Positions 48,836-59,001 are shown, counted from the first letter of the stretch. The stretch is 64,000 nt of DNA from Chloroflexi bacterium TSY (GCA_019217005.1 JAHBNG010000062.1:1-64000); one strand, 5' to 3'. Notes: generated by a model from the letters alone, not told the origin. Numbers and translations are program-made.

Positions 48836-49608
48836 TACGTGCCCCCCTTTATCCCCTCTGCCAGAACATCCGCAACATGCCGTACACGTTTAGTCGATTG
48901 TTGCTTTGACAATCCCCCATTCATGTGGGTCATGCAACTGACGTCGCCAGTCAAAATTGTTTGAGCGGGACACTCATTGATGTGATCGATTTTACGTTGT
49001 AGCATCGTGCCGCTGATATCGGCCATTTTGACGCTGAAAAGACCGCCGAATCCACAGCAGGCATCACACCCAACCAGATCTTCCACCGTCGCGTTCTCGA
49101 CGTGCTGAAGCAGGGTACGGGATGAGGCCCCAAGTCCGAGTAAACGCAGCCCATGACAGGCATCGTGGAAGGCAAATGACTCTGGCTTGGGTAGCCGAGC
49201 ATTCAAGTCGGTAATCCCTAACCCCTGAACAATGAACTCACTAAATTCCCACGTGATGGATGCCATCCGCTCGGCTTGGGCCAACTGATGGGGGGCAGCG
49301 GCATAGAGGGCTGGATATTCGTGGCGTACCATGGCCGCACATGATCCAGATGGCGTCACGATCACTTCGGCATGAGCAAAGGCACGCATAAACTGGTCCG
49401 CAACTTGCCTAGCCTCTACTCGATATCCGGCATTAAAGCCAGGTTGCCCGCAACATGTTTGATTTGGGGGGAATTCAACTTCGACATCAAGATGCTCTAA
49501 TACGTCTACGACCGACATGCCGGTTTGTGGATAGAGCATATCAATCATACAAGTGACGAAGAGCGATACTCTTTTGCCAATCGGAGATTCTCGGGTTGGT
49601 AAAGCCAT
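48835..49608 (-). CDS. lutA: Lactate utilisation protein A (CCG domain)
   Basis: 257 residues with two cysteine-rich CCG domains: NQTCCGQPGFNAGY and CDACCGFGGLFSVK, plus ACHGLRLLG. These bind an iron-sulfur cluster in heterodisulfide-reductase-like oxidoreductases. First gene of the lut-dct unit. The start MALPTRESPIGKRVSLF is chosen from the first ATG; no strong ribosome-binding site is visible. Confidence 0.93.
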   Translation of the reverse strand: MALPTRESPIGKRVSLFVTCMIDMLYPQTGMSVVDVLEHLDVEVEFPPNQTCCGQPGFNAGYRVEARQVADQFMRAFAHAEVIVTPSGSCAAMVRHEYPALYAAAPHQLAQAERMASITWEFSEFIVQGLGITDLNARLPKPESFAFHDACHGLRLLGLGASSRTLLQHVENATVEDLVGCDACCGFGGLFSVKMADISGTMLQRKIDHINECPAQTILTGDVSCMTHMNGGLSKQQSTKRVRHVADVLAEGIKGGT

Positions 49609-50022
49609 ACTTGTCGTTGATGGGGCGATAGTGATACTCTATGAATCTATCGTTTCGTACACGTTCGCCTGATGAGCAGTTGGTTGCTGGGGGTGACATG
49701 AAAAGTATTCTAGCATATCTACAGACCGAACCTGTAATTTTGGCAATTCACTATTGACAATTAATTTAAGATCGACAGATCGACAGGCTTTCCAAGATGA
49801 ATCGTTGTATTCTGGTTACACGGACGGATTCCCAATCAACCATTTTTCCGATACAATAGAGCTTTACTAAAAAAATGGGTAAGCATCTTCACAATAAAAA
49901 GGGACAAGATCTTTGCTGAAGAAGTCAAGAGTGGTCGGGGATTCGAAACCATTTCTGACCGCTGCCGAGAAGGCCGCCTCTGTCCAGTCGCTGCTTATTG
50001 AGAAGACAAAAGGAGAACCAAT
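49609..50022. promoter_or_regulatory. Divergent intergenic region lutA / aldolase gene
   Basis: 414 bp that should hold both promoters. I see no regulator gene and no strong palindrome; AAAAGGAGAACC immediately before 50023 is the ribosome-binding site of the aldolase gene. Confidence 0.5.
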
Positions 50023-50910
50023 ATGGCTAAATTTGAAGGGGTTGTTCCAGCCCTCATTACCCCAATGGATCGAGATGGCAGAATAAATGAAGATGCCTTG
50101 CGCAAGGTGATAGAGTTCAACATCCAGGCGGGTGTCCACGGTTTCTGGGTTGCGGGTGGTACAGGTGAAAGCGTTCTGCTCGACGATCAGGAGAATATGC
50201 GCGTTGCGGAGATTGCCGCCGCTCAAAATCAGGGCCGCATCAACAATATTATGCATGTGGGGGCCCCGACGACGGCACGTTCAGCCCGACTAGCTGAACA
50301 TGCTGCCAAGGTAGGCGTAGAGGCGATCTGCTGTGTCCCTCCCTTTTTCTATGGCCGAAGCGATGAGGCGATCGTCGAGCATTATCGTGTCGTTGCGGCG
50401 GCTGCCGATTTGCCCTTGTTTGTCTACAATCTACCGAGCGCAACGGGTGTCGAGATTACACCAGAGTTGATGGCAAAGATTCAGGAAGGTGTTCCTCAGC
50501 TAATCGGTTTGAAACACTCCGCACTCAACATGATGAATGTACGTACCTTTGCCAAAATGGGACTGGCCTGCTTTATTGGCAATTGCAGACTGATGTTACC
50601 TGCGATGACCGTTGGTGCTGTGGGCAATGTAGATGGACCACCCAATATGGCACCAGAGCTGTGGATGGCAATATGGCGGGCTTATCAGAAAGGAGATTTG
50701 GCTGCGGCTGAAGCCGCCCAGGATCGAGCGATCGAGGTGGCCAATTTGATGGAGCGACATTATTTTCATGCTCAGATTAAGGCTGTTTTGAGCGAACGAC
50801 TTGGGATCGACTGCGGCAACCCTCGCCCTCCCGGAGAAGCTTTGACAGACGCACAACGGAGTCTACTGTTGAAACGAGTGGCGGAGCTTGGTTTGGACAG
50901 AGTGAGCTGA
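50023..50910 (+). CDS. Dihydrodipicolinate synthase/N-acetylneuraminate lyase family aldolase
   Basis: 295 residues, TIM-barrel class I aldolase. GVVPALITPMDRDGRI, GGTGE, the Tyr in PLFVYNLPSATG and the Schiff-base Lys in QLIGLKHSA are in place. It lies next to a lactate utilisation cluster and not among lysine genes, so a catabolic pyruvate-releasing lyase is at least as likely as DapA. Good ribosome-binding site AAGGAG. Confidence 0.9.
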   Translation: MAKFEGVVPALITPMDRDGRINEDALRKVIEFNIQAGVHGFWVAGGTGESVLLDDQENMRVAEIAAAQNQGRINNIMHVGAPTTARSARLAEHAAKVGVEAICCVPPFFYGRSDEAIVEHYRVVAAAADLPLFVYNLPSATGVEITPELMAKIQEGVPQLIGLKHSALNMMNVRTFAKMGLACFIGNCRLMLPAMTVGAVGNVDGPPNMAPELWMAIWRAYQKGDLAAAEAAQDRAIEVANLMERHYFHAQIKAVLSERLGIDCGNPRPPGEALTDAQRSLLLKRVAELGLDRVS

Positions 50911-51033
50911 TGTAGGTGTGATTCACGTTTTTTTGTAACGATTTCGACTTTCTGGCTTATCATCTGATGAGCCGTAATTTGGGATAGTTCAGATGACCCA
51001 TTGAGTTACGTTGACACTTGTGCTCGTGGAGGA

Positions 51034-51224
51034 GGCATTCTCTATTACACGCAGTAGACATAATCCTGCACTTCTCAGTCAAAACAGACTCGAGCGGGCC
51101 AAATGGTCCGAGATTCTCTACTGCGTCTTTTTTCGCCATTTGAACGCTCTACCTCTGAGAAATCCTACTGCGTGTAATCTCTAACGCCGGTCACAGTCGA
51201 GTACCCGCCGCATTAGAGAATGCT
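51034..51224. repeat. Palindrome, family P3, copy 3, split by an insertion
   Basis: GGCATTCTCTA (51034-51044) and ACGCCGG...CATTAGAGAATGC (51184-51223) are the two halves of a P3 palindrome; the intervening 51045-51177 is a separate element and TCTCTA is duplicated. Confidence 0.75.
51045..51177. mobile_element. 133-bp element with 13-bp perfect TIRs, nested in a P3 palindrome
   Basis: TTACACGCAGTAG (51045-51057) and CTACTGCGTGTAA (51165-51177) are perfect inverted repeats. The target sequence TCTCTA occurs on both sides (51039-51044 and 51178-51183). Joining the two flanks through one TCTCTA restores the P3 sequence seen at 16892 and 33798, so edges and duplication are confirmed internally. 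It has no coding capacity and no matching transposase here. Confidence 0.88.
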
Positions 51225-51470
51225 GGCTCCACATTCAATTGTAATGGCGCGAATTGCTAATTTGAACCATCTCCGCACGGTTAAGCAGTTGGGTGGATGG
51301 CCGATGGGGGACTGCATCCGTGCATCGCATTCTCGTTATCTTGTCCACAGACTCAAAGGCACCCATGCGTGGATAGTGGATTGACATGAACAGGGCTAGC
51401 TTCTACAATACGTATAAATCTTTGTTTTGAACAGAGATTGACATTTATGGATGGCAAAGCGGAGTTTGCA

Positions 51471-53064
51471 ATGCGTAGATTCTCTTCATACGGACCAATC
51501 GATATCCGCACAGAGTATTATGTGCCGCGTGCTGAATTGGTTGAACAGGGCCTCCGGCAAGTTTTGGGTGAGAATCCAGAGCTTGGGGGGGCATTACATC
51601 ACGGTGTGGGCACCGCGACAGCGCGGAAAGACATGGATTATGCAGAACGTGTTGTGGCGTCTGCGGGAGCCGGAATATGAGCAGTTCGATGTTTTAAAGA
51701 TCAATTTGGAACATCTGAAACAAACAACGAGTGTTGACCGTGTCGTATATGTGATCTCCCGTGAAATCATTAAAATGCTGGAACTTGATATAAAGCCAGT
51801 TAACAAGCTCGACGAGTTTTATGATGTCTTTGAGCAAGGTGTTCTGCGAAAGCCTCTCATTCTCATCATGGATGAATTTGATGCTTTGACTGAAAAGGCA
51901 ATCAGTGGGATAGCTGGTGTATTTCGTAATATCTATGTACATCGACGAGACGATAAGATTCCTTTAACTGATAAAAAGTACTATCTTCTCCATGGTGTTG
52001 CCCTCATCGGTGTACGTGGCGTTCTCGGCGTTGAAAACGAGACTGGTTCGCCCTTTAATGTACAACGTAGCGTTCATATTCCTAACCTGACCGTTGATGA
52101 AGTCACCGAGATGTTCCGCTGGTATGAACGCGAGAGCGGGCAAAAAGTTGATCAGGCGGTCATCGATCGGGTTTTTTACGAAACAAAAGGGCAACCGGGT
52201 CTAGTCTCGTGGTTGGGTGAACAACTAACAGAAGCTTTCAATGAGCATAACTCATCCATCGTGATGGATGACTTTGAGGTGGCCTATGCAGCAGCTATCA
52301 ACGCCCTCCCCAACGCAAATGTTATCAACCTGATCAGCAAAGCAAAGCAGGAACCATATCGAAACTTTATTTTAGAGCTATTTGAGACCGACCAGAAAAT
52401 CGATTTTCGCTATGAAGATCCTAGCATCAATTTTTTATACATGAATGGCGTCATCGACTATGAAATTGTGGACAAAATCAATCGCTATGTAAAATTTCCC
52501 AGCCCATTCGTACAGAAAAAGCTCTTCAACTACTTTGCCCATGAGATTGTGAAAGATGTGGGGTCTCTACATGCCCCCTTTGAAGATATTTCAGATTCTA
52601 TTACCGAAGATAGCTTACATGTCAGAAACTTGATGCGGCGTCATGAACAATACCTGCGTGATAATCGAGAATGGTTGCTAAAAGACGCGCCACGCAAAGT
52701 CAATCTACGCGTCTACGAAGCGGTCTATCACTTCAATCTTTTTCGCTATTTGGTTACATTTTTGGGACAGAGAGGTCATGTTTATCCAGAATTCCCAACA
52801 GGCAATAGCAAGATCGATCTGATCATCGAATATGCCGGCCAGACCTATGGGCTGGAAGTCAAAAGCTATAGTGACCAAATTGCGTATCGTGAAGCTCTTG
52901 GGCAGGCAGCCCTCTATGGTCAACAGTTGGGATTGTCTGAGATCTTTCTCATCTTATTTATGGAAGAGATTGACGAGACGAATCGCCAAAAATATGAAGC
53001 CGACTATTTTGATGATAAGACGGGGGTGAGAGTTCTGCCGACTTTTGTGACAACGGTCGGGTAG
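51471..53064 (+). pseudogene. P-loop ATPase with C-terminal PD-(D/E)XK nuclease domain, frameshifted
   Basis: Translation should start at the ATG at 51471 (GGAG 6 bases upstream): MRRFSSYGPIDIRTEYYVPR. After about 40 codons the frame is lost at a run of seven G (51585-51591); with six G it continues as ENPELGGHYITVWAPRQRGKTW. The Walker A motif is APRQRGKT, Walker B is PLILIMDEFDAL. The C-terminal domain has the nuclease pattern GNSKIDLIIEYAGQTYGLEVKSY (Asp, then E-x-K). This matches the AAA-ATPase-like/PD-(D/E)XK proteins common in Chloroflexota and cyanobacteria, of unknown role; defence is one possibility. Without the shift it would be about 530 residues. Confidence 0.82.
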
Positions 53065-53098
53065 AATATAACCGAGAATAGATTTATACCAATGAGGC

Positions 53099-55030
53099 TC
53101 ATGTGACAGTGTTCCCTGCACTCGTCTCAAAAGATTTTGACTCAACAGGATCTGAGGGGACAGCCTCCTGCGCTTCAATCTGTGTCTGGTAAAGTTTTCG
53201 ATAGAGTCCATCCTGTGCCAGCAAAGCGGCATGTGTACCGCGTTCCACAATGCGTCCGCGCTCCATTGCCAGAATCACATCTGCGTTCTGAATAGTGGAA
53301 AGGCGATGTGCGATCACAAATGAGGTGCGACCTTGCATCAAGCGTTCGAGGGCAGCTTGGACCCAACGTTCAGATTCTGTGTCAAGAGCGGAGGTCGCTT
53401 CGTCCAAGATAAGCAGACGGGGGTCTTTGAGTAGGGCACGGGCAATGGCGATACGCTGTCGCTGACCGGCAGAGAGTTTTATCCCCCGTTCGCCCACAAT
53501 CGTCTCGTATTGACTTGGCAGTTCGGCGATGAATTCATGGGCATAGGCTGCTTCTGCCGCCGCGTGAATCTCTGATTCGGTGGCGTCTAGTCGCCCGTAG
53601 GCAATATTTTCAAAAACTGTGCCCCCAAACAAAAAAGTTTCTTGCGGCACAAGGGCGATCTGACTACGCAAAAATTCTAATGGCATGTCGCGGATATTCC
53701 GACCATCTAGTTCGATCTGTCCAGCAGTTGGGTCATAGAAGCGGGGGATTAAATTCACTAATGTTGTTTTGCCGCTGCCGCTATAGCCAACCAGGGCCAT
53801 TACTTGACCCGGTTTCGCTTCCAAGTCGATCTCGTTCAGCACAACCTGACCCGCTCCATTCTGTTTTGTCGTATTTACATCTCCATCCTGCTGATGATTT
53901 CGATAGCTAAAATGGACGTTGTCAAAACGGACATGTCCTCGCACAGCTGATTGTTGATGAGCTGGCCGTCCATTGACAGAATGGGGAGCATTGGGTTCTG
54001 TTCCGTTGTGGACTGTTGCTTGCACTGTACTCAACCGATTCGTCCCCGTAAATTCGGGTTGTTCGGCCAAAATCTCAAAGACGCGGCGGGAAGCACCAGT
54101 TGCCTCCACCAGACGTCCCCAGAGATTGGCAGTTTCTGCCAGGGAACTGGAAACAAACATCATGTAGAACAAAAACCCGATCAATTCACCCGGCGTCATT
54201 TTGCCTGCAATCACATCGCGCCCACCAAACCAGATCAGAACGATGATCGCTGAGAATCCAAGAAGCGAGATGAGGGCGACGAAAGTCGCTCGTTGACGCG
54301 CTTGATTCACCGATGAACGAAAACTCTCTTCGATGGCCTCACCATAACGCAACCGCTCATACGATTCACGAACAAAGGACTTGACCACCCGAATGCCCGA
54401 GAGCATTTCTTCAAGGACAACAGCGGCATCTGCCTGTCGATCCTGCACATTGGTTGCAATGCTCTTCAACCGTCGACTATAGATGGTTGCGACGGCAGTG
54501 AGAGGGGCGATTAAGGCCAGAATAATGAGTGTAAGTTGCCAATTGAACCAGAGCATGAGCGCCACACCACCCAAGACCGTGATGAATTGCCGCAGCAAGC
54601 TGATCGGTGCGTTCACGAGCGTGTCTTGAAGCGTTGTAATGTCGTTGCTGATCCGTGAGATAATGTCACCCGTGCGGCGATTTGTAAAGAAGCGGAGCGG
54701 CAACTCGAGAAGGTGTTGATGGGTGCGCAGACGTAGATCCGCCATGCCGCGCTGCGCCACATATTGCATCAGAAAGCGATAGGTAAATGAGACAATCGCC
54801 TGCAATAGAAAGAGCCCAAGCAAGACAATGCTCAGGAGATTCAGCTGAGGGACGCTGCGTGTGACAAAAATCGAATCGACCAACTGCTGGATCCCATAGG
54901 GCAATGCCAGAGTGATCAGACTGCTCAGGGTGAGGCAGACAAGTGCGCCAGTAATACGTCGCCAATAGGGCGTTACGTATGATAATAAGCGACGAATTTC
55001 GGCCAAAAGTAGATTCCTTTCAAATATCAA
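53099..55030 (-). CDS. ABC exporter, fused permease-ATPase (MsbA/LmrA-like half transporter)
   Basis: 643 residues: six transmembrane helices (about 25-310), a linker rich in polar residues (about 340-400), then the nucleotide-binding domain. Walker A is GYSGSGKTT, Q-loop VPQETFLFGG, Walker B LLILDEATSALD and H-loop IAHRLS. The signature reads LSAGQ in place of LSGGQ, a change also seen in active transporters. It should work as a homodimer exporting a lipid or drug. Its substrate is unknown and no partner gene is adjacent. Confidence 0.93.
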   Translation of the reverse strand: MIFERNLLLAEIRRLLSYVTPYWRRITGALVCLTLSSLITLALPYGIQQLVDSIFVTRSVPQLNLLSIVLLGLFLLQAIVSFTYRFLMQYVAQRGMADLRLRTHQHLLELPLRFFTNRRTGDIISRISNDITTLQDTLVNAPISLLRQFITVLGGVALMLWFNWQLTLIILALIAPLTAVATIYSRRLKSIATNVQDRQADAAVVLEEMLSGIRVVKSFVRESYERLRYGEAIEESFRSSVNQARQRATFVALISLLGFSAIIVLIWFGGRDVIAGKMTPGELIGFLFYMMFVSSSLAETANLWGRLVEATGASRRVFEILAEQPEFTGTNRLSTVQATVHNGTEPNAPHSVNGRPAHQQSAVRGHVRFDNVHFSYRNHQQDGDVNTTKQNGAGQVVLNEIDLEAKPGQVMALVGYSGSGKTTLVNLIPRFYDPTAGQIELDGRNIRDMPLEFLRSQIALVPQETFLFGGTVFENIAYGRLDATESEIHAAAEAAYAHEFIAELPSQYETIVGERGIKLSAGQRQRIAIARALLKDPRLLILDEATSALDTESERWVQAALERLMQGRTSFVIAHRLSTIQNADVILAMERGRIVERGTHAALLAQDGLYRKLYQTQIEAQEAVPSDPVESKSFETSAGNTVT

Positions 55031-55101
55031 ATTCGCTCATCTCTCAAATGTGTGCAAACACCTCGTTGCGCGGCGGGCATCGCCACTGATGTACATTAGA
55101 C

Positions 55102-55213
55102 ATTATAGGGATTGAAAAGTAGGACACGGATTTTCAGGGTGAACAGGGATTCTCTCAGAGTAAATCCGTGAAATCTATGTTCATCCGTGTCCCATATTCT
55201 GAATCCTTATAAT
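55102..55213. repeat. Imperfect 112-bp inverted repeat
   Basis: ATTATAGGGATT and GGACACGGAT on the left face ATCCGTGTCCCAT and AATCCTTATAAT on the right. The centre has ATCCGTGAAATCT, resembling a phrase at 26070-26090. The rest of 55031-55494 holds further loose inverted repeats of ATTTACGA. Confidence 0.5.
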
Positions 55214-55494
55214 CTCTATTTGTGGTAGATGAGCCTATCAAATCATAGTCTGATTGACGTCCACATTTATCAATAGTAACATAGTCTGAGAATGATTTAC
55301 CGTCATACGATTTACGATTCCAGATTTACGAGGCGTGCATGTAACAGCCAGGATTTTGACCATCGTTTCGACTATTTGTCCAACAACAACCCGCTTGTTT
55401 TGTGTCACAAACGCGTAGACTATGCCTCGGAGGCAAAACGATGACAGATGCCGTAAATCGTAAATCCACATTCGTAAATCCCAGGAGGTTTCTG

Positions 55495-56289
55495 ATGAAC
55501 GATAATCCGCAACCCACAACCACCCTCTCCTCAGAAGATATTGAATTTTTCCGCGACAATGGTTATTTAATCAAGCGCAATGTTTTGGATTCCGATCTCA
55601 TGGCACGGGCGAGAGAGAGTTTGTGGGCAGCTGCTCCACCAGAATTGAATCGGGACGATCCCGATAGCTGGATTGGACCATTTAAAGAACGATGTGATGA
55701 CAAGAATTCTGCTCGTCATGGATTCATCTGGAAGTATCGGGCAGAGGGTGGCGAGCCCTGGATGATCCAACTGTTGGCCAAGGATCCATCTGTTTGGGCC
55801 ATGGCGGAACAACTTTTGGGCCATGGAAACTTGAGCGAACCGGAACGAGTGCGCGGCATCTACTGTATCATGCCTGAAGGTGAAGCGCCAGAACGTCCTT
55901 ATGGCTGTCACGTGGACGCGCATCCATTTCACCTGGGTGTCGTGGGGTATATCGATGATGTGAATCCCTATGGAGGTGGATTTGTCGTCTGGCCTGGAAG
56001 CCATCAACAATTTTACTATACCTTTACCTCCGAGTATGTTCACAACCGCAACGATCGTTTTGTTAACGTACACGCCAAAGTGAATAAACAGTCATATGTG
56101 GATTGTCATGGAAAAGCTGGCGACATTGTCTTTTGGCATCATCGCATTGGCCATTCTGCCGGACACAATCGAACCCACCGTATCCGTCAAGCGGTACTCT
56201 ATGATTTCAAGCGCAAAGACTTGGATCAATCGTTGGACAATCCGCCGCATGAAGATATGTGGCATCATTGGGATGGGGTGCGATCATAA
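55495..56289 (+). CDS. Phytanoyl-CoA dioxygenase family protein
   Basis: About 264 residues from the ATG at 55495, which has AGGAGG upstream; an upstream extension in frame lacks one. The Fe(II) facial triad is visible as GCHVDAHPF (His, Asp) and the distal His in GDIVFWHHRIGHSAG, followed by Arg in RTHRIRQAV for 2-oxoglutarate. The substrate is unknown. The stop overlaps the next gene's ATG (TAATG), so it is coupled to a GNAT gene. Confidence 0.92.
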   Translation: MNDNPQPTTTLSSEDIEFFRDNGYLIKRNVLDSDLMARARESLWAAAPPELNRDDPDSWIGPFKERCDDKNSARHGFIWKYRAEGGEPWMIQLLAKDPSVWAMAEQLLGHGNLSEPERVRGIYCIMPEGEAPERPYGCHVDAHPFHLGVVGYIDDVNPYGGGFVVWPGSHQQFYYTFTSEYVHNRNDRFVNVHAKVNKQSYVDCHGKAGDIVFWHHRIGHSAGHNRTHRIRQAVLYDFKRKDLDQSLDNPPHEDMWHHWDGVRS

Positions 56290-56753
56290 TGAAAATTGCC
56301 TATTTAGCTGACTATCCCGAATATATTCCCACCCTTGCCCAATGGCATCAGGGGATGTGGGGTCATCTCGACCCCAAAAAGAGCGTCGAAACACGCATAC
56401 GCTTTCTGTCAAGCCATGGACGTCGCCAAATCCCAACAACTTTTGTCGCCATAGAAAACGATCAACCATTGGGATCAACTAGCCTGGTTGTCAGCGACCT
56501 GAGTACGCGACCTGAATTGACACCTTGGTTGGCAAGTGTCTTTACGGCGCCGGAACATCGGAATCGAGGGATCGGTTCTGTTCTGGTCCAGAGAGTCATG
56601 GACGAAGCAAGGAGCCTTTCTGTTGAGACTCTCTATTTGATTACACCTGACAAGCAAAATTTCTATGCCCGTTTGGGGTGGACACGCATCGAGGAGGTTG
56701 AGTATCGTGGGGAAGTTGATACGTTGATGAGTATTGGATTGGGGTCTTCGTAG
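56289..56753 (+). CDS. GNAT-family N-acetyltransferase
   Basis: 154 residues starting MKIAYLADYPEYIPTL, overlapping the PhyH stop by one base. The acetyl-CoA site is EHRNRGIGSVLVQRV; TLYLITPDKQNFYARLGW is the usual C-terminal block. Coupling to PhyH suggests modification of a related small molecule. Confidence 0.88.
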   Translation: MKIAYLADYPEYIPTLAQWHQGMWGHLDPKKSVETRIRFLSSHGRRQIPTTFVAIENDQPLGSTSLVVSDLSTRPELTPWLASVFTAPEHRNRGIGSVLVQRVMDEARSLSVETLYLITPDKQNFYARLGWTRIEEVEYRGEVDTLMSIGLGSS

Positions 56754-56917
56754 TAAAAGGGATGAAGTGCGTGTTGCGTATTGCGTGTTGCGTAGTACCA
56801 ATTATCTATCTACTTGTGCTGAATGTAGCTTGTCGATCTTTGTGTCGATTGCCAGTCGATTGTCCATAGTCGGAATAGCTTAGCTGCTAGTTCACGCTAC
56901 ACGCACCACGTCATAAC

Positions 56918-57901
56918 ATGAATCGACATCAACACACCATCGCTCTCCGTTGGGCCAAAGAAGGTCGGCGTGAGAGTCTGCAGGGGTTTAATCTGCATAA
57001 GGCTGAGCTGATCGGCGTTGATTTACGCGAGGCCGATCTGCGTGATGTGGATCTGTCTCACGCTGAGCTTTGGGGTGCCAAGTTGCGGGAGGCAGATCTA
57101 CGCAATGCAAATTTAACCGGGGCAGAACTGGAAAAAGCCAGTATGGGCGAGTCAATCTGTACTGGGGCACTGTTACAGATCGCCAATTTGCAGCACGCCC
57201 ATCTGGTGGAATCCGATCTACGTGATACGGACTTGCGCAGAGCGAATTTGACCAAAGCAAACCTATGGGGGGCGGATTTGACTGGAGCCGATCTTTCCCA
57301 TGCCGATTTGACTGAAGCCAATCTGACCCACACGCAGCTGACGAATACCAATTTGCAATGTTGTTGTTTGACGGGAGCATGGATGCGGGGAGCAGTGCTA
57401 CACATGGCAAATCTCACTGGTGTCGACTTGCGGCGTGCCCACTTACGCGAGACAGACTTGAGCGATGTGGCCCTCATGAATGCCGATTTGCGTGGCGCCC
57501 GATTGAGTAAGGCCACCGCATACAGGGCAAATTTGCAAGAGGTTGATCTACGGGGAACCAACTTGCGCTCTGCCGATCTGCATGGCACAGACCTGCGCGG
57601 CGCAAAATTAGCGAAAGCCAATCTAAGTCAAGCAAATCTAGCAAGGGCCGATCTATCTGGTGCAGACCTAAGCGGTGCCGATCTCCGGGGCAGTGACCTG
57701 CGGCAGGCGCATCTAATGGATGTCCGAATGAATGGTGCCCGCGTGCGCGAGGCGGATTTGCATGGCGCCTGTTTACGGAATGCCAATCTGTCAGGTGCCG
57801 ATTTGAGCGGCGCCGATCTGGTCGAAGCCGATTTGCATGGTGCAAACCTGGAGAATGTGATTCTTGTGAACGCGGATTTGAGGGGGACGATTCTTGACTG
57901 A
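56918..57901 (+). CDS. Pentapeptide repeat protein
   Basis: 327 residues built almost wholly of A(D/N)LxX repeats, for example [14 protein letters not shown] and [14 protein letters not shown], about sixty units. This forms a right-handed quadrilateral beta-helix. Some such proteins mimic DNA and protect gyrase, many are uncharacterised. No signal peptide or extra domain is seen; the short N-terminal lead ([17 protein letters not shown]) is basic. Confidence 0.9.
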   Translation: MNRHQHTIALRWAKEGRRESLQGFNLHKAELIGVDLREADLRDVDLSHAELWGAKLREADLRNANLTGAELEKASMGESICTGALLQIANLQHAHLVESDLRDTDLRRANLTKANLWGADLTGADLSHADLTEANLTHTQLTNTNLQCCCLTGAWMRGAVLHMANLTGVDLRRAHLRETDLSDVALMNADLRGARLSKATAYRANLQEVDLRGTNLRSADLHGTDLRGAKLAKANLSQANLARADLSGADLSGADLRGSDLRQAHLMDVRMNGARVREADLHGACLRNANLSGADLSGADLVEADLHGANLENVILVNADLRGTILD

Positions 57902-57989
57902 TCGAGAAATAAGGAAATCCCACATTCCAAATAGTACCTGTACCTAGTCGACATTCACACTTTGAAATTGACATCAAAACTCATTCTAC

Positions 57990-58997
57990 ATGACATTTAC
58001 TTGGCCCTGGATGCTTCTAACGCTACTTTTGGTGCCGCTCTGGCTGTTGCTTTACGCACAGACGCAGCGACGACGACAGCAGCGGATTGCGAAGTTGGGC
58101 ACAATGGGTCTGCTACAGGATAACTGGGGGAAACCCCTTGGATGGCAACGTCATCTGCCAACAGGATTCTTGATGCTGGGGCTTGCCTTACTCTTGTTTG
58201 CGCTGGCCCGCCCCCAAATGCCACTTAGCCTGCCCCGCATTGAAGGGACAGTGATCCTGGCGTTTGATGTTTCGGCCAGCATGGCGGCAGATGATCTGGA
58301 ACCAACACGCATGGAAGCCGCCAAAACCGCCGCTCTTGCCTTTATCGAACAGCAACCAAGCTCGGTCCAAATCGGCGTTGTGGCTTTTAGCGAAGGGGGT
58401 CTTGTCGTACAGCCGCCAACCAATGAACAGCTCGATTTAATGGACGCGATCAATCGGCTGGCCCCCCAAAGCGGTACATCGTTGGGGCACGGTATCCTGG
58501 CGGCACTCAACACAATATTGACTGACGGCCTGCCCGCACAATCTCCGGACGCAATGGCGGACGATGAACCAACCCCTGTGCCGACGCCATTGCCTTCCGG
58601 TTCCTTTGACGATGCCGTGATTGTGTTGATGACCGATGGGGAGAATATGACCGATCCGGACCCGCTTGAGGCAGCAGAACGTGCAGCCGATTATGGTGTA
58701 CGTGTGCATACAGTTGGGATTGGCAGTACGACGGGCACCACACTCGAAATCGAGGGATTTACTGTCTCTACTCAACTGAACGAAGAGCTATTGCGCGGCA
58801 TTTCAGATATCACGAATGGGACCTACTTTAATGCCAAAAGCGAAGACGATTTGGAACCCATCTACGAAAACCTGGCGCGCCAGTTGACCGTGCGCGCCGA
58901 GGAAACCGAAGTTACAGCAATCTTTGCTGGTATCAGCATTTTGATCCTGCTGATCGGTGGCACCTTAACGCTGCTTTGGTTTGGTCGATTGCCTTGA
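57990..58997 (+). CDS. VWA-domain membrane protein (BatA-like)
   Basis: 335 residues. An N-terminal helix pair (PWMLLTLLLVPLWLLLY; TGFLMLGLALLLFALA), then the VWA domain with the metal-binding DVSAS (Asp93, Ser95, Ser97), VVAFSEGG, the Thr in GTSLG and MTDGEN, and a C-terminal helix (AGISILILLIGGTLTLLW). BatA proteins usually neighbour a MoxR ATPase and DUF58 gene; none is near. A degraded IS5-type element begins 4 bases after its stop codon. Confidence 0.9.
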   Translation: MTFTWPWMLLTLLLVPLWLLLYAQTQRRRQQRIAKLGTMGLLQDNWGKPLGWQRHLPTGFLMLGLALLLFALARPQMPLSLPRIEGTVILAFDVSASMAADDLEPTRMEAAKTAALAFIEQQPSSVQIGVVAFSEGGLVVQPPTNEQLDLMDAINRLAPQSGTSLGHGILAALNTILTDGLPAQSPDAMADDEPTPVPTPLPSGSFDDAVIVLMTDGENMTDPDPLEAAERAADYGVRVHTVGIGSTTGTTLEIEGFTVSTQLNEELLRGISDITNGTYFNAKSEDDLEPIYENLARQLTVRAEETEVTAIFAGISILILLIGGTLTLLWFGRLP

Positions 58998-59001
58998 CTT
59001 A

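Noticed and set aside
50023..50910. Naming the aldolase dapA
   Set aside because: The family includes several lyases and the neighbours are catabolic; no lysine genes are present.
53461..53480. LSAGQ signature as evidence that the ABC transporter is inactive
   Set aside because: Gly-to-Ala at this place occurs in functional exporters; all other motifs are intact.
56918..57901. Dense short DNA repeats as a satellite or recombination array
   Set aside because: They are the coding signature of pentapeptide repeats in one long open frame.
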